A DNA stretch of 64,000 nt from Collimonas arenae (GTDB lineage Bacteria > Pseudomonadota > Gammaproteobacteria > Burkholderiales > Burkholderiaceae_D): the NCBI RefSeq assembly GCF_000786695.1, contig NZ_CP009962.1:3720001-3784000 (forward strand). The letters run 5' to 3'. Below, in pieces: positions 9,057-18,286 of the stretch; the first letter of the stretch is position 1; each line of letters begins with the position of its first letter. The position numbers were made by a program, and so were the translations under genes. Under the pieces are notes generated by a model. The model was not told the DNA's origin. It searched no databases and was given only the letters and a program-made list of their open reading frames with translations.

Positions 9057-10529
9057 ATGGCTCTTGCAGAATTTGATTTAGCAATTTTTGGCGGCACCGG
9101 CGACCTGGCAATGCGTAAATTATTACCGGCAATGTACGCGCGCGACCGCGCCAACGACCTGCCGCCGGATGCCAGCATCCTGTGCATCGGCCGGCACGAG
9201 AGCAGCGACGCCGATTTCATCAAGCACGTGGAACAAGACGCCAGGCCGCACATCAGCAAGGAAACTTTTGATGCCACAGTCTGGCAGCGTTTTTGCAAAC
9301 GCATCAAGTACGTCGCCATGGACGCCACCGATGCGGCTTCCTACAAATCCCTGGTCGAGGCAATGCGGCCCGATCATGCGATTACCAATGTGTTCTACCT
9401 GGCGACGCCGCCTAGCTTGTTCTCGAAAATCTGCAAGAACCTGGCTGCCTGCGGCCTTGCCACCTCGAACTCGCGCGTGGTGCTGGAAAAGCCGCTAGGC
9501 CGCGACCTCGCCAGCGCCAAGCAAATCAACGCCGAAGTCGGCCAGGTATTTTCCGAATCGCAGATTTTCCGTATTGACCATTACCTCGGCAAAGAAACCG
9601 TGCAAAACCTGCTAGCGCTGCGCTTCGGCAATGTGCTGTTCGAACCGCTGTGGCGTCGCGAATGGATTTCCGACGTACAGATCACCATCGCCGAAGAACT
9701 CGGCGTCGGCAATCGCATGGGCTACTACGAAACTTCCGGCGCCTTGCGCGACATGCTGCAAAACCATTTGCTGCAGCTACTTTGCATCGTCGCCATGGAA
9801 CCGCCGGTATCGATTACCCCTGATGCGGTACGCGATGAAAAGCTCAAGGTACTGCGCTCGCTGAAGCGCTTTACGCCGACTACCCTGGCGCAAAACGTGG
9901 TGCGCGGTCAATACCGCTCCGGTCACGTCGAAGGCGTCGCCGTACCCGGCTATCGCAAAGAAGCGGACGCCAACCCGCACTCACGCACAGAAACCTTCGT
10001 CGCGCTGAAAGCCGAAGTCGATACATGGCGCTGGGCCGGCGTACCGTTTTACCTGCGCACCGGCAAGCGCATGGCCGACCAGTTGGCGGAGATCGTGATC
10101 CGCTTCAAGACTATTCCGCATTCAATTTTTGCTCAGCCCAACAGCAGCTTTGAGCCAAACTGCCTGGTGATTCGTTTGCAACCGGACGAAGGCCTGACCC
10201 TGAACCTGATGGCGAAGACCCCGGGCGACGGCATGCGCCTGAAGCCTGTCGAATTGGAGCTGAATTTCCGCGAGAGCTTCAAATCGCCGCGGATGGAGGC
10301 CTACGAACGTCTGTTGCTGGATGTCTTGCGCGGCCAGTTGACCTTGTTCATGCGCAGCGACGAACTGGAAGCGGCATGGGAATGGGTCGAGCCGATCCTG
10401 GAATTCTGGGATCAGGAAGAAGACGAACCGATTCCCTACACCGCTGGCACCTGGGGCCCGGCAGCTTCCAGCGCCTTGATTGCACGCGATGGCTTGCAAT
10501 GGCGCGAAGAAGCGCTGCCAGAACTATGA
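9057..10529 (+). CDS. zwf: Glucose-6-phosphate 1-dehydrogenase (copy 1)
   Basis: Zwf oxidises glucose-6-phosphate to 6-phosphogluconolactone with NAD(P)+. This copy has 490 residues. The nucleotide-binding loop is GGTGDLAMRKLLPAMY near the N-terminus, and RIDHYLGKE is the substrate-binding and catalytic signature. The ATG at 9057 lies 91 bases after pgi with no strong ribosome-binding site. The hexR gene follows after 16 bases, an arrangement also known in pseudomonads. A second zwf lies at 18287-19759, and the two proteins have clearly diverged, so this is not a recent duplication. No pgl gene is beside either copy. Confidence 0.96.
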   Translation: MALAEFDLAIFGGTGDLAMRKLLPAMYARDRANDLPPDASILCIGRHESSDADFIKHVEQDARPHISKETFDATVWQRFCKRIKYVAMDATDAASYKSLVEAMRPDHAITNVFYLATPPSLFSKICKNLAACGLATSNSRVVLEKPLGRDLASAKQINAEVGQVFSESQIFRIDHYLGKETVQNLLALRFGNVLFEPLWRREWISDVQITIAEELGVGNRMGYYETSGALRDMLQNHLLQLLCIVAMEPPVSITPDAVRDEKLKVLRSLKRFTPTTLAQNVVRGQYRSGHVEGVAVPGYRKEADANPHSRTETFVALKAEVDTWRWAGVPFYLRTGKRMADQLAEIVIRFKTIPHSIFAQPNSSFEPNCLVIRLQPDEGLTLNLMAKTPGDGMRLKPVELELNFRESFKSPRMEAYERLLLDVLRGQLTLFMRSDELEAAWEWVEPILEFWDQEEDEPIPYTAGTWGPAASSALIARDGLQWREEALPEL

Positions 10530-10545
10530 TCCACCGGGATTCTGA

Positions 10546-11406
10546 ATGACGATGCTACTGGACGCGATCCGGACCCAGATCGACTTGCTGTCAAAGTCGG
10601 AGAAAAAGGTCGCGCTAACCATTCTCGACAACCCCCAGCTGGCGCTGGCAGAAAACATCACTGCCCTGGCAAAGAACGCGCAAGTATCGGAGCCGACAGT
10701 AGTGCGTTTTTGCCGCGCCATCGGCTATGAAGGGTGGCACGACTTCAAGCTGAAGCTGGCGCAAAGCCTGGCGGTGGCCTTGCCAGGCGCCAATGAAATG
10801 CTGGCGCAAGACGATATCGCAGCCGATCTGGTCAACAAGATTTGCAGCCGCTCCATCAACACCCTGCTCGACCTGCGCAACCACCTGAGCGCCGATGCGA
10901 TCCAGCAAGCGCTGGACGTTCTGCTCAAGGCCAACAAGATCGAATTCTACGGCCAAGGCACGTCGGGCATTGTCGCGGCGGACGCCCAGCATAAATTCTT
11001 CCGCTCCGGTGTCCCCACTGTCGCTTATTCCGACCCGCATATCCACAGTATCGCCGCATCGCTGCTGCAACCCGGTGACTGCGTGGTCGCCATCTCCCAG
11101 CGCGGCGGCAATGCGGCGCTGTTACGCAGCGTGCAACTGGCGAAAAAAGGCGGCGCCGACATCATCGTACTGGGACCGAGCGGCACACCGTTGGCGGAAT
11201 TGGCGACAGTGCTGGTGCCGATCGACCTGAGCTTCAATATCGATCCCTACACGCCGATCTCGGCGCGGCTGGCGCACTTGGTCGTGATCGATATCCTGGC
11301 GGTCGGCCTGGCGCTCAAACGCGGCCCGGAATTCCGCAAGAAAATGCAGAACGCCCAGAAAGCCTTGCAACAGTTCGACATGCAGTTTGATTCGTTTTTT
11401 CGCTAA
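10546..11406 (+). CDS. hexR: HexR, RpiR-family transcriptional regulator
   Basis: This 286-residue repressor has an N-terminal RpiR helix-turn-helix (about residues 30-70, including AKNAQVSEPTVVRFCRAIGY) and a C-terminal SIS sugar-phosphate domain with FYGQGTSGIVAADAQHKFF. In Pseudomonas and relatives HexR represses zwf, edd and other central carbon genes and is released by KDPG. The gene lies 16 bases after zwf in a sugar-catabolism operon, and the window contains several matching palindromes, so this assignment is well supported by context. The C-terminal half of the glucokinase fusion at 16214-18187 is a paralogue, and the two may have overlapping targets. Confidence 0.9.
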   Translation: MTMLLDAIRTQIDLLSKSEKKVALTILDNPQLALAENITALAKNAQVSEPTVVRFCRAIGYEGWHDFKLKLAQSLAVALPGANEMLAQDDIAADLVNKICSRSINTLLDLRNHLSADAIQQALDVLLKANKIEFYGQGTSGIVAADAQHKFFRSGVPTVAYSDPHIHSIAASLLQPGDCVVAISQRGGNAALLRSVQLAKKGGADIIVLGPSGTPLAELATVLVPIDLSFNIDPYTPISARLAHLVVIDILAVGLALKRGPEFRKKMQNAQKALQQFDMQFDSFFR

Positions 11407-11460
11407 CGACGCGCCCCCAAACAGGCCTGCCTCAGCAATAAACCTATAAAAATTATAGAC

Positions 11461-12681
11461 ATGAGACCTGCTTCCTCCCCGCCCGACTATCGCGATCCCG
11501 AGTTTCTGCGCGATCGCATGCGGCGCGACATTGCTTTTTTCCATCCGCGCGCCATTGATCCGAAAGGCGGTTTTTTTCACTACCTCAATGACGATGGCAG
11601 CATTTATGACGACGCCAGCCGACATCTGGTCAACAGTGCTCGCATGGTGTTTTGCTATGCGCTGGCCTGGCGTCTTGATGGCAAGGAGGAATACCGCGAA
11701 GCCGCAAGACACGGCCTGCGCTTTTTGCAGCAACAGCATTGGCAGCCATCCTACGGCGGCTATGCCTGGGTCCTGGAAAACGGCGCTGCAATTGACCGCA
11801 CCCAGCATTGCTACGGACTAGCCTTCGTCCTGCTGGCGCATGCGCACGCGTTCAGGATCGGCATCAGCGAGGCGGCGCAAGGCATAGGCGCCACCTTCGA
11901 CTTGATGGAAAAACTGTTCTGGTCGGAAGCCGACGGCTTGTATGCGGACGAAGCGACACCCGAAGGCGTTGTTTCCTCCTACCGCGGACAGAACGCTAAT
12001 ATGCATAGCTGCGAAGCCTTGATTGCGGCCTTTGAAGCGACCGGCGAACGGCGCTATCTGCTACGCGCCGAACGACTCGCGCACAACATCACCGTGCGCC
12101 AGGCGGCGCTGGCCGACGGCTGGATCTGGGAGCACTACCACGCCGACTGGAGCATCGATTGGGAATATAACCGTCACGACAGCAGCAACATGTTCCGTCC
12201 GTGGGGTTTCCAGCCAGGCCACATGACCGAATGGTCGAAATTGCTGTTGCTGCTAGAACGCCATAGCCAGCATCTGCAAGGCGACAGCGGCTGGCTGCTG
12301 CCGCGCGCCCGAGCACTTTTCGACGTCACCATACCTGCCTCCTGGGACCAGGAATTCGGCGGACTGGTATATGGCTTGGCGCCGGACAGCAGCGTTTGCG
12401 ACAGCGACAAGTATTTCTGGGTGCAGGCGGAGTCGCTGGCCACAGCGGCATTGCTGGCGCAACGCAGCGGCGATGCTGGTTACTGGGACAGCTACAACAA
12501 ATTATGGGAATACAGCAGCATGCATCTGATCGATCAGGCGCGCGGCGGCTGGTATCGGATCCTGCAACGCAATAACGTGCGTTACGGCCCGGAAAAGCCG
12601 CCCCATGGAAAGACCGATTTTTATCATCCGATGGGCGCCTACCTGGAATCGCTGGCAGCGGTAGGCTGCCCGCTTGAATGA
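11461..12681 (+). CDS. AGE-family sugar epimerase/isomerase (possible mannose isomerase)
   Basis: This 406-residue protein belongs to the N-acylglucosamine 2-epimerase (AGE) family, with an (alpha/alpha)6 barrel. The core motif RPWGFQPGHMTEWSKLL (about residues 247-263) carries the catalytic His seen in AGE and D-mannose isomerases, and HSCEALIAAFEATGE is another family block. Members either epimerise N-acylglucosamine or isomerise D-mannose to D-fructose. The next gene encodes a PfkB sugar kinase and pgi begins the same operon, so conversion of mannose to fructose followed by phosphorylation would make sense. That is inference from context. The gene starts 54 bases after hexR. Confidence 0.82.
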   Translation: MRPASSPPDYRDPEFLRDRMRRDIAFFHPRAIDPKGGFFHYLNDDGSIYDDASRHLVNSARMVFCYALAWRLDGKEEYREAARHGLRFLQQQHWQPSYGGYAWVLENGAAIDRTQHCYGLAFVLLAHAHAFRIGISEAAQGIGATFDLMEKLFWSEADGLYADEATPEGVVSSYRGQNANMHSCEALIAAFEATGERRYLLRAERLAHNITVRQAALADGWIWEHYHADWSIDWEYNRHDSSNMFRPWGFQPGHMTEWSKLLLLLERHSQHLQGDSGWLLPRARALFDVTIPASWDQEFGGLVYGLAPDSSVCDSDKYFWVQAESLATAALLAQRSGDAGYWDSYNKLWEYSSMHLIDQARGGWYRILQRNNVRYGPEKPPHGKTDFYHPMGAYLESLAAVGCPLE

Positions 12682-12737
12682 AGCATATGCAACGTCAAAA
12701 ATGCAGGCGGCTTTGCTGCTGAATAGATCAACATTGT

Positions 12738-13718
12738 ATGGAAGCTTTTATGTCTGAGACCACGAAATCCGCCCAAGCCGCCAACCTCCCCCAATTCATC
12801 AGCGCCGGCGAGGCCCTGACTGACCTGATACGCACAGGCGAAGAGCAGTGGCTGAGCAAGACCGGCGGCTCGACATGGAATGTAGCCCGCGCCGCCGCCA
12901 GCCTTGGCGCCTCGTCCGCCTTTGCCGGCGCCATCAGCCAGGACTGGTTTGGCGATCAACTTTACGCAGCCAGCCAGGAAAGCGGACTCGATTTACGCTT
13001 CCTGCAGCGCGCGGCGCGGTCGCCGCTGCTGGCGGTGGTGTATGAAACCACGCCACCCCAATACAATTTCATCGGCGACAACAGCGCCGACCTCGCTTTC
13101 GATCCAGACTTGTTGCCCGCCGGCTGGCAACAAGCGGTGCAATGGGTTCATTTCGGCGGTATCAGCCTGACGCGCGCGCCGTTGGCCGGACGCCTGATCG
13201 AACTGGCGGAGGACTTGCATAGCCGCGGCGTCAAGATCAGCTACGATCCCAATTTCCGCAATGTGATGGACCAGCGCTACGACAGCGTACTAAAAAAAAT
13301 GGCGCAACTGGCAGATGTCATCAAGGTCTCGGATGAAGACTTGGCCGGCCTGTTTCGCAGCGACGATACCGACGCGGCGTTGGCTACCCTGCGCGACTTC
13401 AACCCATCGGCGACCATACTCTTGACGCTAGGCTCGCAGGGCGCGGCGATCCATGCCGGCGCCGAACATTGGCAAGTGACGCCGCCGCCGATTACTGTCG
13501 TCGATACGGTGGGCGCCGGCGACGCCGGTATTGCGGGATTGATCTACTCACTGATACAGGAATCAAGTGCAGCGCCGGCATCTTCCGGCCAGCCCGTCAC
13601 CCCTGACTGGTTGCAACACCTGCAATTTTCCGTGGCCTGCGGCTCGGCAGCTTGCCTCAATGCAGGCGCCAAACCGCCGCAACTGGCCCAGGTTCGCGCC
13701 TTGCTGGAGAAAACCTAG
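12738..13718 (+). CDS. PfkB-family carbohydrate kinase (probable fructokinase)
   Basis: This 326-residue kinase is of the ribokinase/PfkB family. The N-terminal signature KTGGSTWNVARAAASLGA and the C-terminal DTVGAGDAGIAG, containing the catalytic Asp of GAGD, are both present. The second motif has Gly where Phe or Ser is commonest after GAGDA. Initiation could be at 12738 or four codons later (MSETTKS). It is the last gene of the pgi operon. With the AGE isomerase before it and Pgi in the same transcript, fructokinase activity giving fructose-6-P is the likeliest role, but the substrate is not proven by sequence. Confidence 0.85.
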   Translation: MEAFMSETTKSAQAANLPQFISAGEALTDLIRTGEEQWLSKTGGSTWNVARAAASLGASSAFAGAISQDWFGDQLYAASQESGLDLRFLQRAARSPLLAVVYETTPPQYNFIGDNSADLAFDPDLLPAGWQQAVQWVHFGGISLTRAPLAGRLIELAEDLHSRGVKISYDPNFRNVMDQRYDSVLKKMAQLADVIKVSDEDLAGLFRSDDTDAALATLRDFNPSATILLTLGSQGAAIHAGAEHWQVTPPPITVVDTVGAGDAGIAGLIYSLIQESSAAPASSGQPVTPDWLQHLQFSVACGSAACLNAGAKPPQLAQVRALLEKT

Positions 13719-13777
13719 AATGATTGCCGGAGCATCCATACTGCGGCATCAATCCGCAAAAATGTATCAAAATTACT

Positions 13778-13792
13778 TGTAGTAAAAATACA
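13778..13792 (+). promoter_or_regulatory. HexR-like operator, distal to the porin
   Basis: The site reads TGTAGTAAAAATACA. It fits the inverted TGTA...TACA halves of the HexR consensus. It lies about 340 bases upstream of the porin start and 60 bases after the PfkB stop. Confidence 0.45.
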
Positions 13793-13925
13793 GAAAAAAA
13801 TATTTCCATAAAAAAACAAATAAAAAATCACCAAATCAAAACATTTTTTAATAGCTCGGCAACCCCCAACACACGCCCATGACGGGCATGTAAAAGCAAG
13901 CGATGCTGTAAATTAGCAACACAAA

Positions 13926-13940
13926 TATAGTAAAACTACA
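13926..13940 (+). promoter_or_regulatory. HexR-like operator, proximal to the porin
   Basis: The site reads TATAGTAAAACTACA, one base away from the perfect palindrome TGTAGT-AAA-ACTACA. It lies about 195 bases before the porin start. Its presence suggests that the porin is controlled together with sugar catabolism. Confidence 0.55.
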
Positions 13941-14133
13941 CAAATAAAACAAATATTTCACAAATCGGTTTACCATCTTTACCAATAAAGAAATCGGCAA
14001 TAAACGAAGCAAATACGCAAAGTAAGGTACTGCCGCAAAGTACCCGTAACAAGCAAAGTCCGATTCAAGAATTTCGAGCTACACAAGACTCGGAAAGCAG
14101 TGGTCAACGCCACATTTTTACTTAGGAGATGAA

Positions 14134-15261
14134 ATGAGAAAATCTGTTCTGAAAACCATGCCGTTGGCGAAGCCACTCGCGGTCGCAGCAGTTCTGGCTT
14201 GCGCCTTTGCCAGCCAGGCCCAGGCGCAAACCAACGTGACCATCTACGGTCGTGTTGACGCCGGCATCAACTACCAAAGCAATCAAGTAAGCAAAGATGC
14301 AAATGGCAATATCGTTCGTGGCGGCCAATGGGGTGTAGGCGGCAACGAATGGGGTACCAGCATGATCGGCTTCAAGGGCAACGAAGATCTGGGTGGCGGC
14401 TTGAAAGCGATTTTTACCTTGGAAAGTGGATTCCAGGCTGACACCGGCAGCTTCAACGGCAGCGGCCTGTTTAATCGTCGCTCGTACGTTGGCCTGAACG
14501 GCGGCTTCGGTACCGTGAAAATCGGGCGCGACCTGGCACTGCCAAGTGACCGTGTATGGAGCATCGATCCAACCGGACAGCAGAACATGAGTACGTCCAC
14601 CCTGTTCAAAGGCCGCAACTGGCCACAAACCAGCAACCAGATCCAGTACATCACACCAGATATGGGTGGCTTCTATGTACATGCCATGTACGGCGCTGGC
14701 GAAGCGGCAGGTTCTTTCACCCGCGGACCGACAGGCTCGAATATCGGCAACAGCACCGGTCTGGCGATCGGCTATGCAGTGCAGAACTATGAATTCCTGG
14801 CGATGTACGATACGGCACGCAGTCAAAACGGTGCCTATGACGACCTGTTCTCGCGCTCCAAGGAAATTACCGTCGGCGGCAACGTAACGTTCGACAAGGT
14901 AAAACTGTTCGCCGGCTGGCAGAATCTTTCGGCACCTGCACAGCCTTTGGGCGCACCAGGCACAATGGCATCAGCCAACAAAGCCAACCAGTTCTGGCTC
15001 GGCGCCAACTACCAGTTGACCCCGGCCCTGACACTGATCGGCGCAGCCTATCACGTCAAGCTTAACCACGACGTCGGCAGCGCAAACCTGTTCATGCTCG
15101 GCACCAACTATAGCTTGTCCAAACGCACTCTGCTGTACGCGAGCGTCGGCACTATCCGCAATGGTTCGAACACCGATTTCCAAGTTCAAACCGGCGACAG
15201 CACCGGCTTGACTGGACAGAACCAAAGCACGTTCTACACTGGTATCAGCCACTCGTTCTAA
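14134..15261 (+). CDS. Gram-negative general porin
   Basis: This 375-residue outer-membrane beta-barrel porin is of the betaproteobacterial OmpC-like family. The signal peptide runs to about residue 32 (cleavage likely after AQAQ or AQA), followed by TNVTIYGRVDAGINYQ, the usual first strand. The chain ends in Phe, as required for outer-membrane insertion. AGGAG lies just before the ATG at 14134. The long AT-rich upstream region carries two HexR-like sites, so it may act as the outer-membrane entry for hexoses, but its selectivity cannot be read from sequence. A strong terminator follows at 15390-15420. Confidence 0.93.
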   Translation: MRKSVLKTMPLAKPLAVAAVLACAFASQAQAQTNVTIYGRVDAGINYQSNQVSKDANGNIVRGGQWGVGGNEWGTSMIGFKGNEDLGGGLKAIFTLESGFQADTGSFNGSGLFNRRSYVGLNGGFGTVKIGRDLALPSDRVWSIDPTGQQNMSTSTLFKGRNWPQTSNQIQYITPDMGGFYVHAMYGAGEAAGSFTRGPTGSNIGNSTGLAIGYAVQNYEFLAMYDTARSQNGAYDDLFSRSKEITVGGNVTFDKVKLFAGWQNLSAPAQPLGAPGTMASANKANQFWLGANYQLTPALTLIGAAYHVKLNHDVGSANLFMLGTNYSLSKRTLLYASVGTIRNGSNTDFQVQTGDSTGLTGQNQSTFYTGISHSF

Positions 15262-15369
15262 AGATAGCAAGCATGATTGGCGCGCCGCTTGAGCTCGGAG
15301 CGTCAATTATCCTTGTTAGTACTGCCTAGTAGTGCTTGCTGCGAAGAGTGGCATTAGTGAAAGACGTCC

Positions 15370-15420
15370 CTGGGTAATTCCCAGACTTTGCCCATTCGCG
15401 TGCGAATGGGCATTTTTTAT
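15370..15420 (+). terminator. Terminator downstream of the porin
   Basis: A perfect 10-bp stem, gcccattcgc/gcgaatgggc (15390-15399 and 15402-15411), with a 2-base gap is followed by attttttat. A smaller hairpin, ctggg-taatt-cccag, precedes it at 15370-15384. Confidence 0.88.
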
Positions 15421-15514
15421 GCGCAGCCGCTTTATCTCCGCAACAATCAGTTACCAATCCGCATTGTTTTTGCAAAAACGGTGTGACAGAATCACAGCTC
15501 GAATATTCTACAGA

Positions 15515-16051
15515 ATGGCGACGATGCCTCCCCTCTCCCCGCAAGAACGTTTCTCACGGCCGGCAATCTTGTTGCATTGGGCTATTTTCCTGTTGGTCGC
15601 CGTGGCTTACCTGGCGATTGAAATGCGCGGCCCCAAAGGCAGCGATTCGCGTACATTCTGGACTGCGACGCACTTCTGGGCGGGCTGTAGCGTACTGGCG
15701 TTATCGATAGTTCGCGTTGCCTGGCGCAGCTATCAGAAGCCGCCAGCGCCGGAGGCAGCTTTGCCGGCTCTGCAATTGCTTTCCAAGGCTTCACATTTAT
15801 TACTGTACCTATTCATCATCCTCCAGCCTATACTCGGGATTCTCTGCGTCAATCTCGCCGGCCATCCAGTTACATTGGCGGGACTTGGGGCGTTCACGAT
15901 CGTCGGACCTGATCATGATTTAGCCAAGACCGTGAAGGAAGTTCACGAGACGCTGGGAAATGTCTTTTACTGGGTGATCGGCTTACATGCCCTGGCGGCG
16001 CTATGGCATCACTTCATCAAACGCGACAATACCTTGCGGCGGATAATCTAG
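15515..16051 (+). CDS. Cytochrome b561
   Basis: This 178-residue protein has four transmembrane helices and belongs to the bacterial CybB family of di-heme inner-membrane cytochromes, which pass electrons from quinol. Histidines lie in the expected helices: LLHWAIFLLVAVAYLAIE, THFWAGCSVLALSIVRVAWR, SHLLLYLFIILQPILGI and HETLGNVFYWVIGLHALAALWHHF. I took the ATG at 15515 (MATMPPLS); a start at 15524 is equally possible. The open frame reaches back to 15332 but crosses the porin terminator. It appears to be a single-gene unit with no functional link to the sugar genes around it. Confidence 0.88.
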   Translation: MATMPPLSPQERFSRPAILLHWAIFLLVAVAYLAIEMRGPKGSDSRTFWTATHFWAGCSVLALSIVRVAWRSYQKPPAPEAALPALQLLSKASHLLLYLFIILQPILGILCVNLAGHPVTLAGLGAFTIVGPDHDLAKTVKEVHETLGNVFYWVIGLHALAALWHHFIKRDNTLRRII

Positions 16052-16169
16052 TCTCGCGACGAAACAACTCCGGCGACAAGGTCAATCCGCGCCAAAGATC
16101 AATCCCATATCAGCTTGAGAGACAGGTTACGTTTTCTGAGGAAGAGCGGAACAAGAATAGCTTGCTGAA

Positions 16170-16212
16170 GCCGCCACACTCTTCCATGAAGAGTGTGGCG
16201 GCCTTGTTTTGG
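16170..16212 (+). terminator. Terminator between cytochrome b561 and the glucokinase fusion
   Basis: A perfect 15-bp stem (16170-16184 and 16188-16202, halves gccgccacactcttc and gaagagtgtggcggc) with loop cat is followed by cttgtttt. It lies between the convergent genes and best suits the + strand. Confidence 0.8.
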
Positions 16213-16213
16213 C

Positions 16214-18187
16214 TTATTTGATATGCGAGATGACGTTCGGCGACAAGGTCACCTCCTGATCGGCATGGGTTGACTGCACTGTCTTGCCGCCGCCTTCAGC
16301 CGTAATCTTGTCGCTGGCCGACTCATCCAGCGAGGCGATATGGGTCAGGATGCCACGCTTGGCCTGGCGCTGTAGTTCGGCAAACGGACTGGAGCGATTG
16401 AGCGAGACACCCACCGCCAGCACGTCGATCAGGAGCAACAACAGAATCCGCGACACCATCGGGATGTGCATCATGCTGCTTTCGTCGTGCTCGACCGCCA
16501 GCGTGTAATGAGCGCGCTTGGCCAGTTGCGAGTTGCTCGGCGCCAAAGCGATGATCGTCGCGCCGGAATGCACCGCGACCTCGACCGCAGGCGCCAAATG
16601 GCGCAGGCGCCCGGAATTCGAGATGACCACGACGACGTCACTGCTTTTCAGCATGGCGGCGGAAACCTCCTGCAGTTGCGGATCGGTGTAAGCCGACGAC
16701 GGAATGCCAAGGCGGAAGAATTTTTGCTGCGCATCCTCTGCCACCAGGCCGCAGCTGCCGAAGCCGTAGAATTCGATGCGACTAGCCTGGCTCAACACCT
16801 CGATCACGCGTGACAAAGTATCTGCATTGAGGTTGTCGCGCACTTCCATCATGGCGGAAATGGTGTTGTCGACCACCTTCACGCCGACATCCAGCGAAGA
16901 ATCGCCGACATGCACCTGACTGTGCGCAACCGGCACCGTGCCAGTGACGCCCGAGGCCAGTTTCAACTTGAAATCGGCCAAGCCTTGGCAACCCATGGTG
17001 CGACAGAAGCGGATGACGGTCGGCTGGCTGACATCGGCGCGGCGGGCGATTTCTGAAATCGGCTCGCTCATCACGGCGCGCGGATGGGCCAGGATCAGGC
17101 TGGCGACCTTTTGCTCGGCCGGAGAGAACTGGTCGCGCGCCTTGCGGATTTTTTCCAGGATAGGCACGGCGTTGCCGCCGCCAAGATGCTCTGACAGGAT
17201 CGCAGCGACGCCGACAAACGCCGGATACGGCGCGGTAATGACAAAGGTCGGGATCTTCGCCAGGTAATTGCTGAAGCGTCCTTTGTTTTCGAAACGTGCG
17301 CGAAACGGCGAGCGTGCGAAATAATCACCCAGCCGCGGCACTACGCCGCCGCCGATATACAAACCGCCCAGCGTGCCCAGGGTGACCGCGACGTCAGCCG
17401 CCACCGTGCCAAGCATCGCGCAGAAACATTCGACCACTTCCATACATAGGCCATCCTGGCCCTGCAGCGCCCGTTCGACAATTTGCGCCGTCTGCAGCGG
17501 CTCTGGATTGGCGATGCCTTGCATCTCGGCCAGCGCCTGGTAAATCATTTCGATGCCGGGACCCGACACCAGCCGTTCGGCCGAAACGTGAGAATAAGTA
17601 CGCCAGCAATAAGCCAGCACCGCCGCTTCGCGGGCGTCCCCCGGAGCGAAGGTGACATGGCCGCCTTCACTGCCCAGTGCAATCCAGCGCCCCTCGGTAG
17701 GAATCAGGCCGCCGACACCGAGCCCTGTGCCAGCCCCGACCAGCCCGATCACACCGCCACTGAGCGCCCTACCGGCGCCGACCTGGAGACAATGCGACTG
17801 CTCCAGATGCGGCAAGGACATCGACAATGCAGTGAAATCATTGACCACCAGCAGCGTATCCAGATTCAGGCGGCGGCGCGTATTTTCAATCGAAAATTCC
17901 CAATCGTGATTGGTCATCTTGATGTCGTCGCCCTGCACCGGATTGGCAATCGCAATCGCGGCATGTCGCACTTGCGGACGCGCACTGTTGGCAAGGTAAG
18001 CCTCTACCGCCAGGGGAAATTCCGCATAATCTGCGCAACGCAAAGTCTGAATCGTGTCGATCTGGCCCGGCGCACGCTCCAGCGCGAAACGCGCATTGGT
18101 GCCGCCGACATCTGCCAGCAAACGCGGGCCATCCAGATAGCTAGTAGCCGAATTCTCGCTAGCGTTCATGATCGTGGATGAAGACAT
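16214..18187 (-). CDS. glk: Glucokinase fused to an RpiR-type regulator
   Basis: This 657-residue two-domain protein begins with a glucokinase domain (about residues 20-340). It shows LLADVGGTNARFAL for ATP and phosphate, GTGLGVGGLIPTEGRW and EGGHVTFAP in the active site, and YIGGGVVPRL. The C-terminal part (about 345-625) is a complete RpiR regulator with helix-turn-helix IARRADVSQPTVIRFCRTMG and a SIS domain with FYGFGSCGLVAEDAQQKFF. Fusions of this kind are annotated in Burkholderiales as bifunctional glucokinase/regulator. It would phosphorylate glucose and may also bind DNA, sensing a sugar phosphate. It lies 99 bases after the second zwf and is probably co-transcribed with it. The start could also be six codons later. 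Confidence 0.94.
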   Translation of the reverse strand: MSSSTIMNASENSATSYLDGPRLLADVGGTNARFALERAPGQIDTIQTLRCADYAEFPLAVEAYLANSARPQVRHAAIAIANPVQGDDIKMTNHDWEFSIENTRRRLNLDTLLVVNDFTALSMSLPHLEQSHCLQVGAGRALSGGVIGLVGAGTGLGVGGLIPTEGRWIALGSEGGHVTFAPGDAREAAVLAYCWRTYSHVSAERLVSGPGIEMIYQALAEMQGIANPEPLQTAQIVERALQGQDGLCMEVVECFCAMLGTVAADVAVTLGTLGGLYIGGGVVPRLGDYFARSPFRARFENKGRFSNYLAKIPTFVITAPYPAFVGVAAILSEHLGGGNAVPILEKIRKARDQFSPAEQKVASLILAHPRAVMSEPISEIARRADVSQPTVIRFCRTMGCQGLADFKLKLASGVTGTVPVAHSQVHVGDSSLDVGVKVVDNTISAMMEVRDNLNADTLSRVIEVLSQASRIEFYGFGSCGLVAEDAQQKFFRLGIPSSAYTDPQLQEVSAAMLKSSDVVVVISNSGRLRHLAPAVEVAVHSGATIIALAPSNSQLAKRAHYTLAVEHDESSMMHIPMVSRILLLLLIDVLAVGVSLNRSSPFAELQRQAKRGILTHIASLDESASDKITAEGGGKTVQSTHADQEVTLSPNVISHIK

Positions 18188-18286
18188 GGTGTAAAACTTT
18201 CACTTAAATACTGTTGGTAGGATGGCGGCGGTGAACTACCGGCCTGCCTCGCTTCTTAAAATAATTGGTCAGTCGGAATCCAGTGT

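Larger units (their letters stand above)
13719..14133. promoter_or_regulatory. Porin upstream region with two HexR-like sites
   Basis: These 415 bases are distinctly AT-rich. They hold HexR-like sites at 13778-13792 and 13926-13940, a small hairpin gccc-atgac-gggc at 13875-13887, and several copies of cacaaat around 13920-13965. The porin start is preceded by a clear AGGAG. No gene is seen here. Confidence 0.6.
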
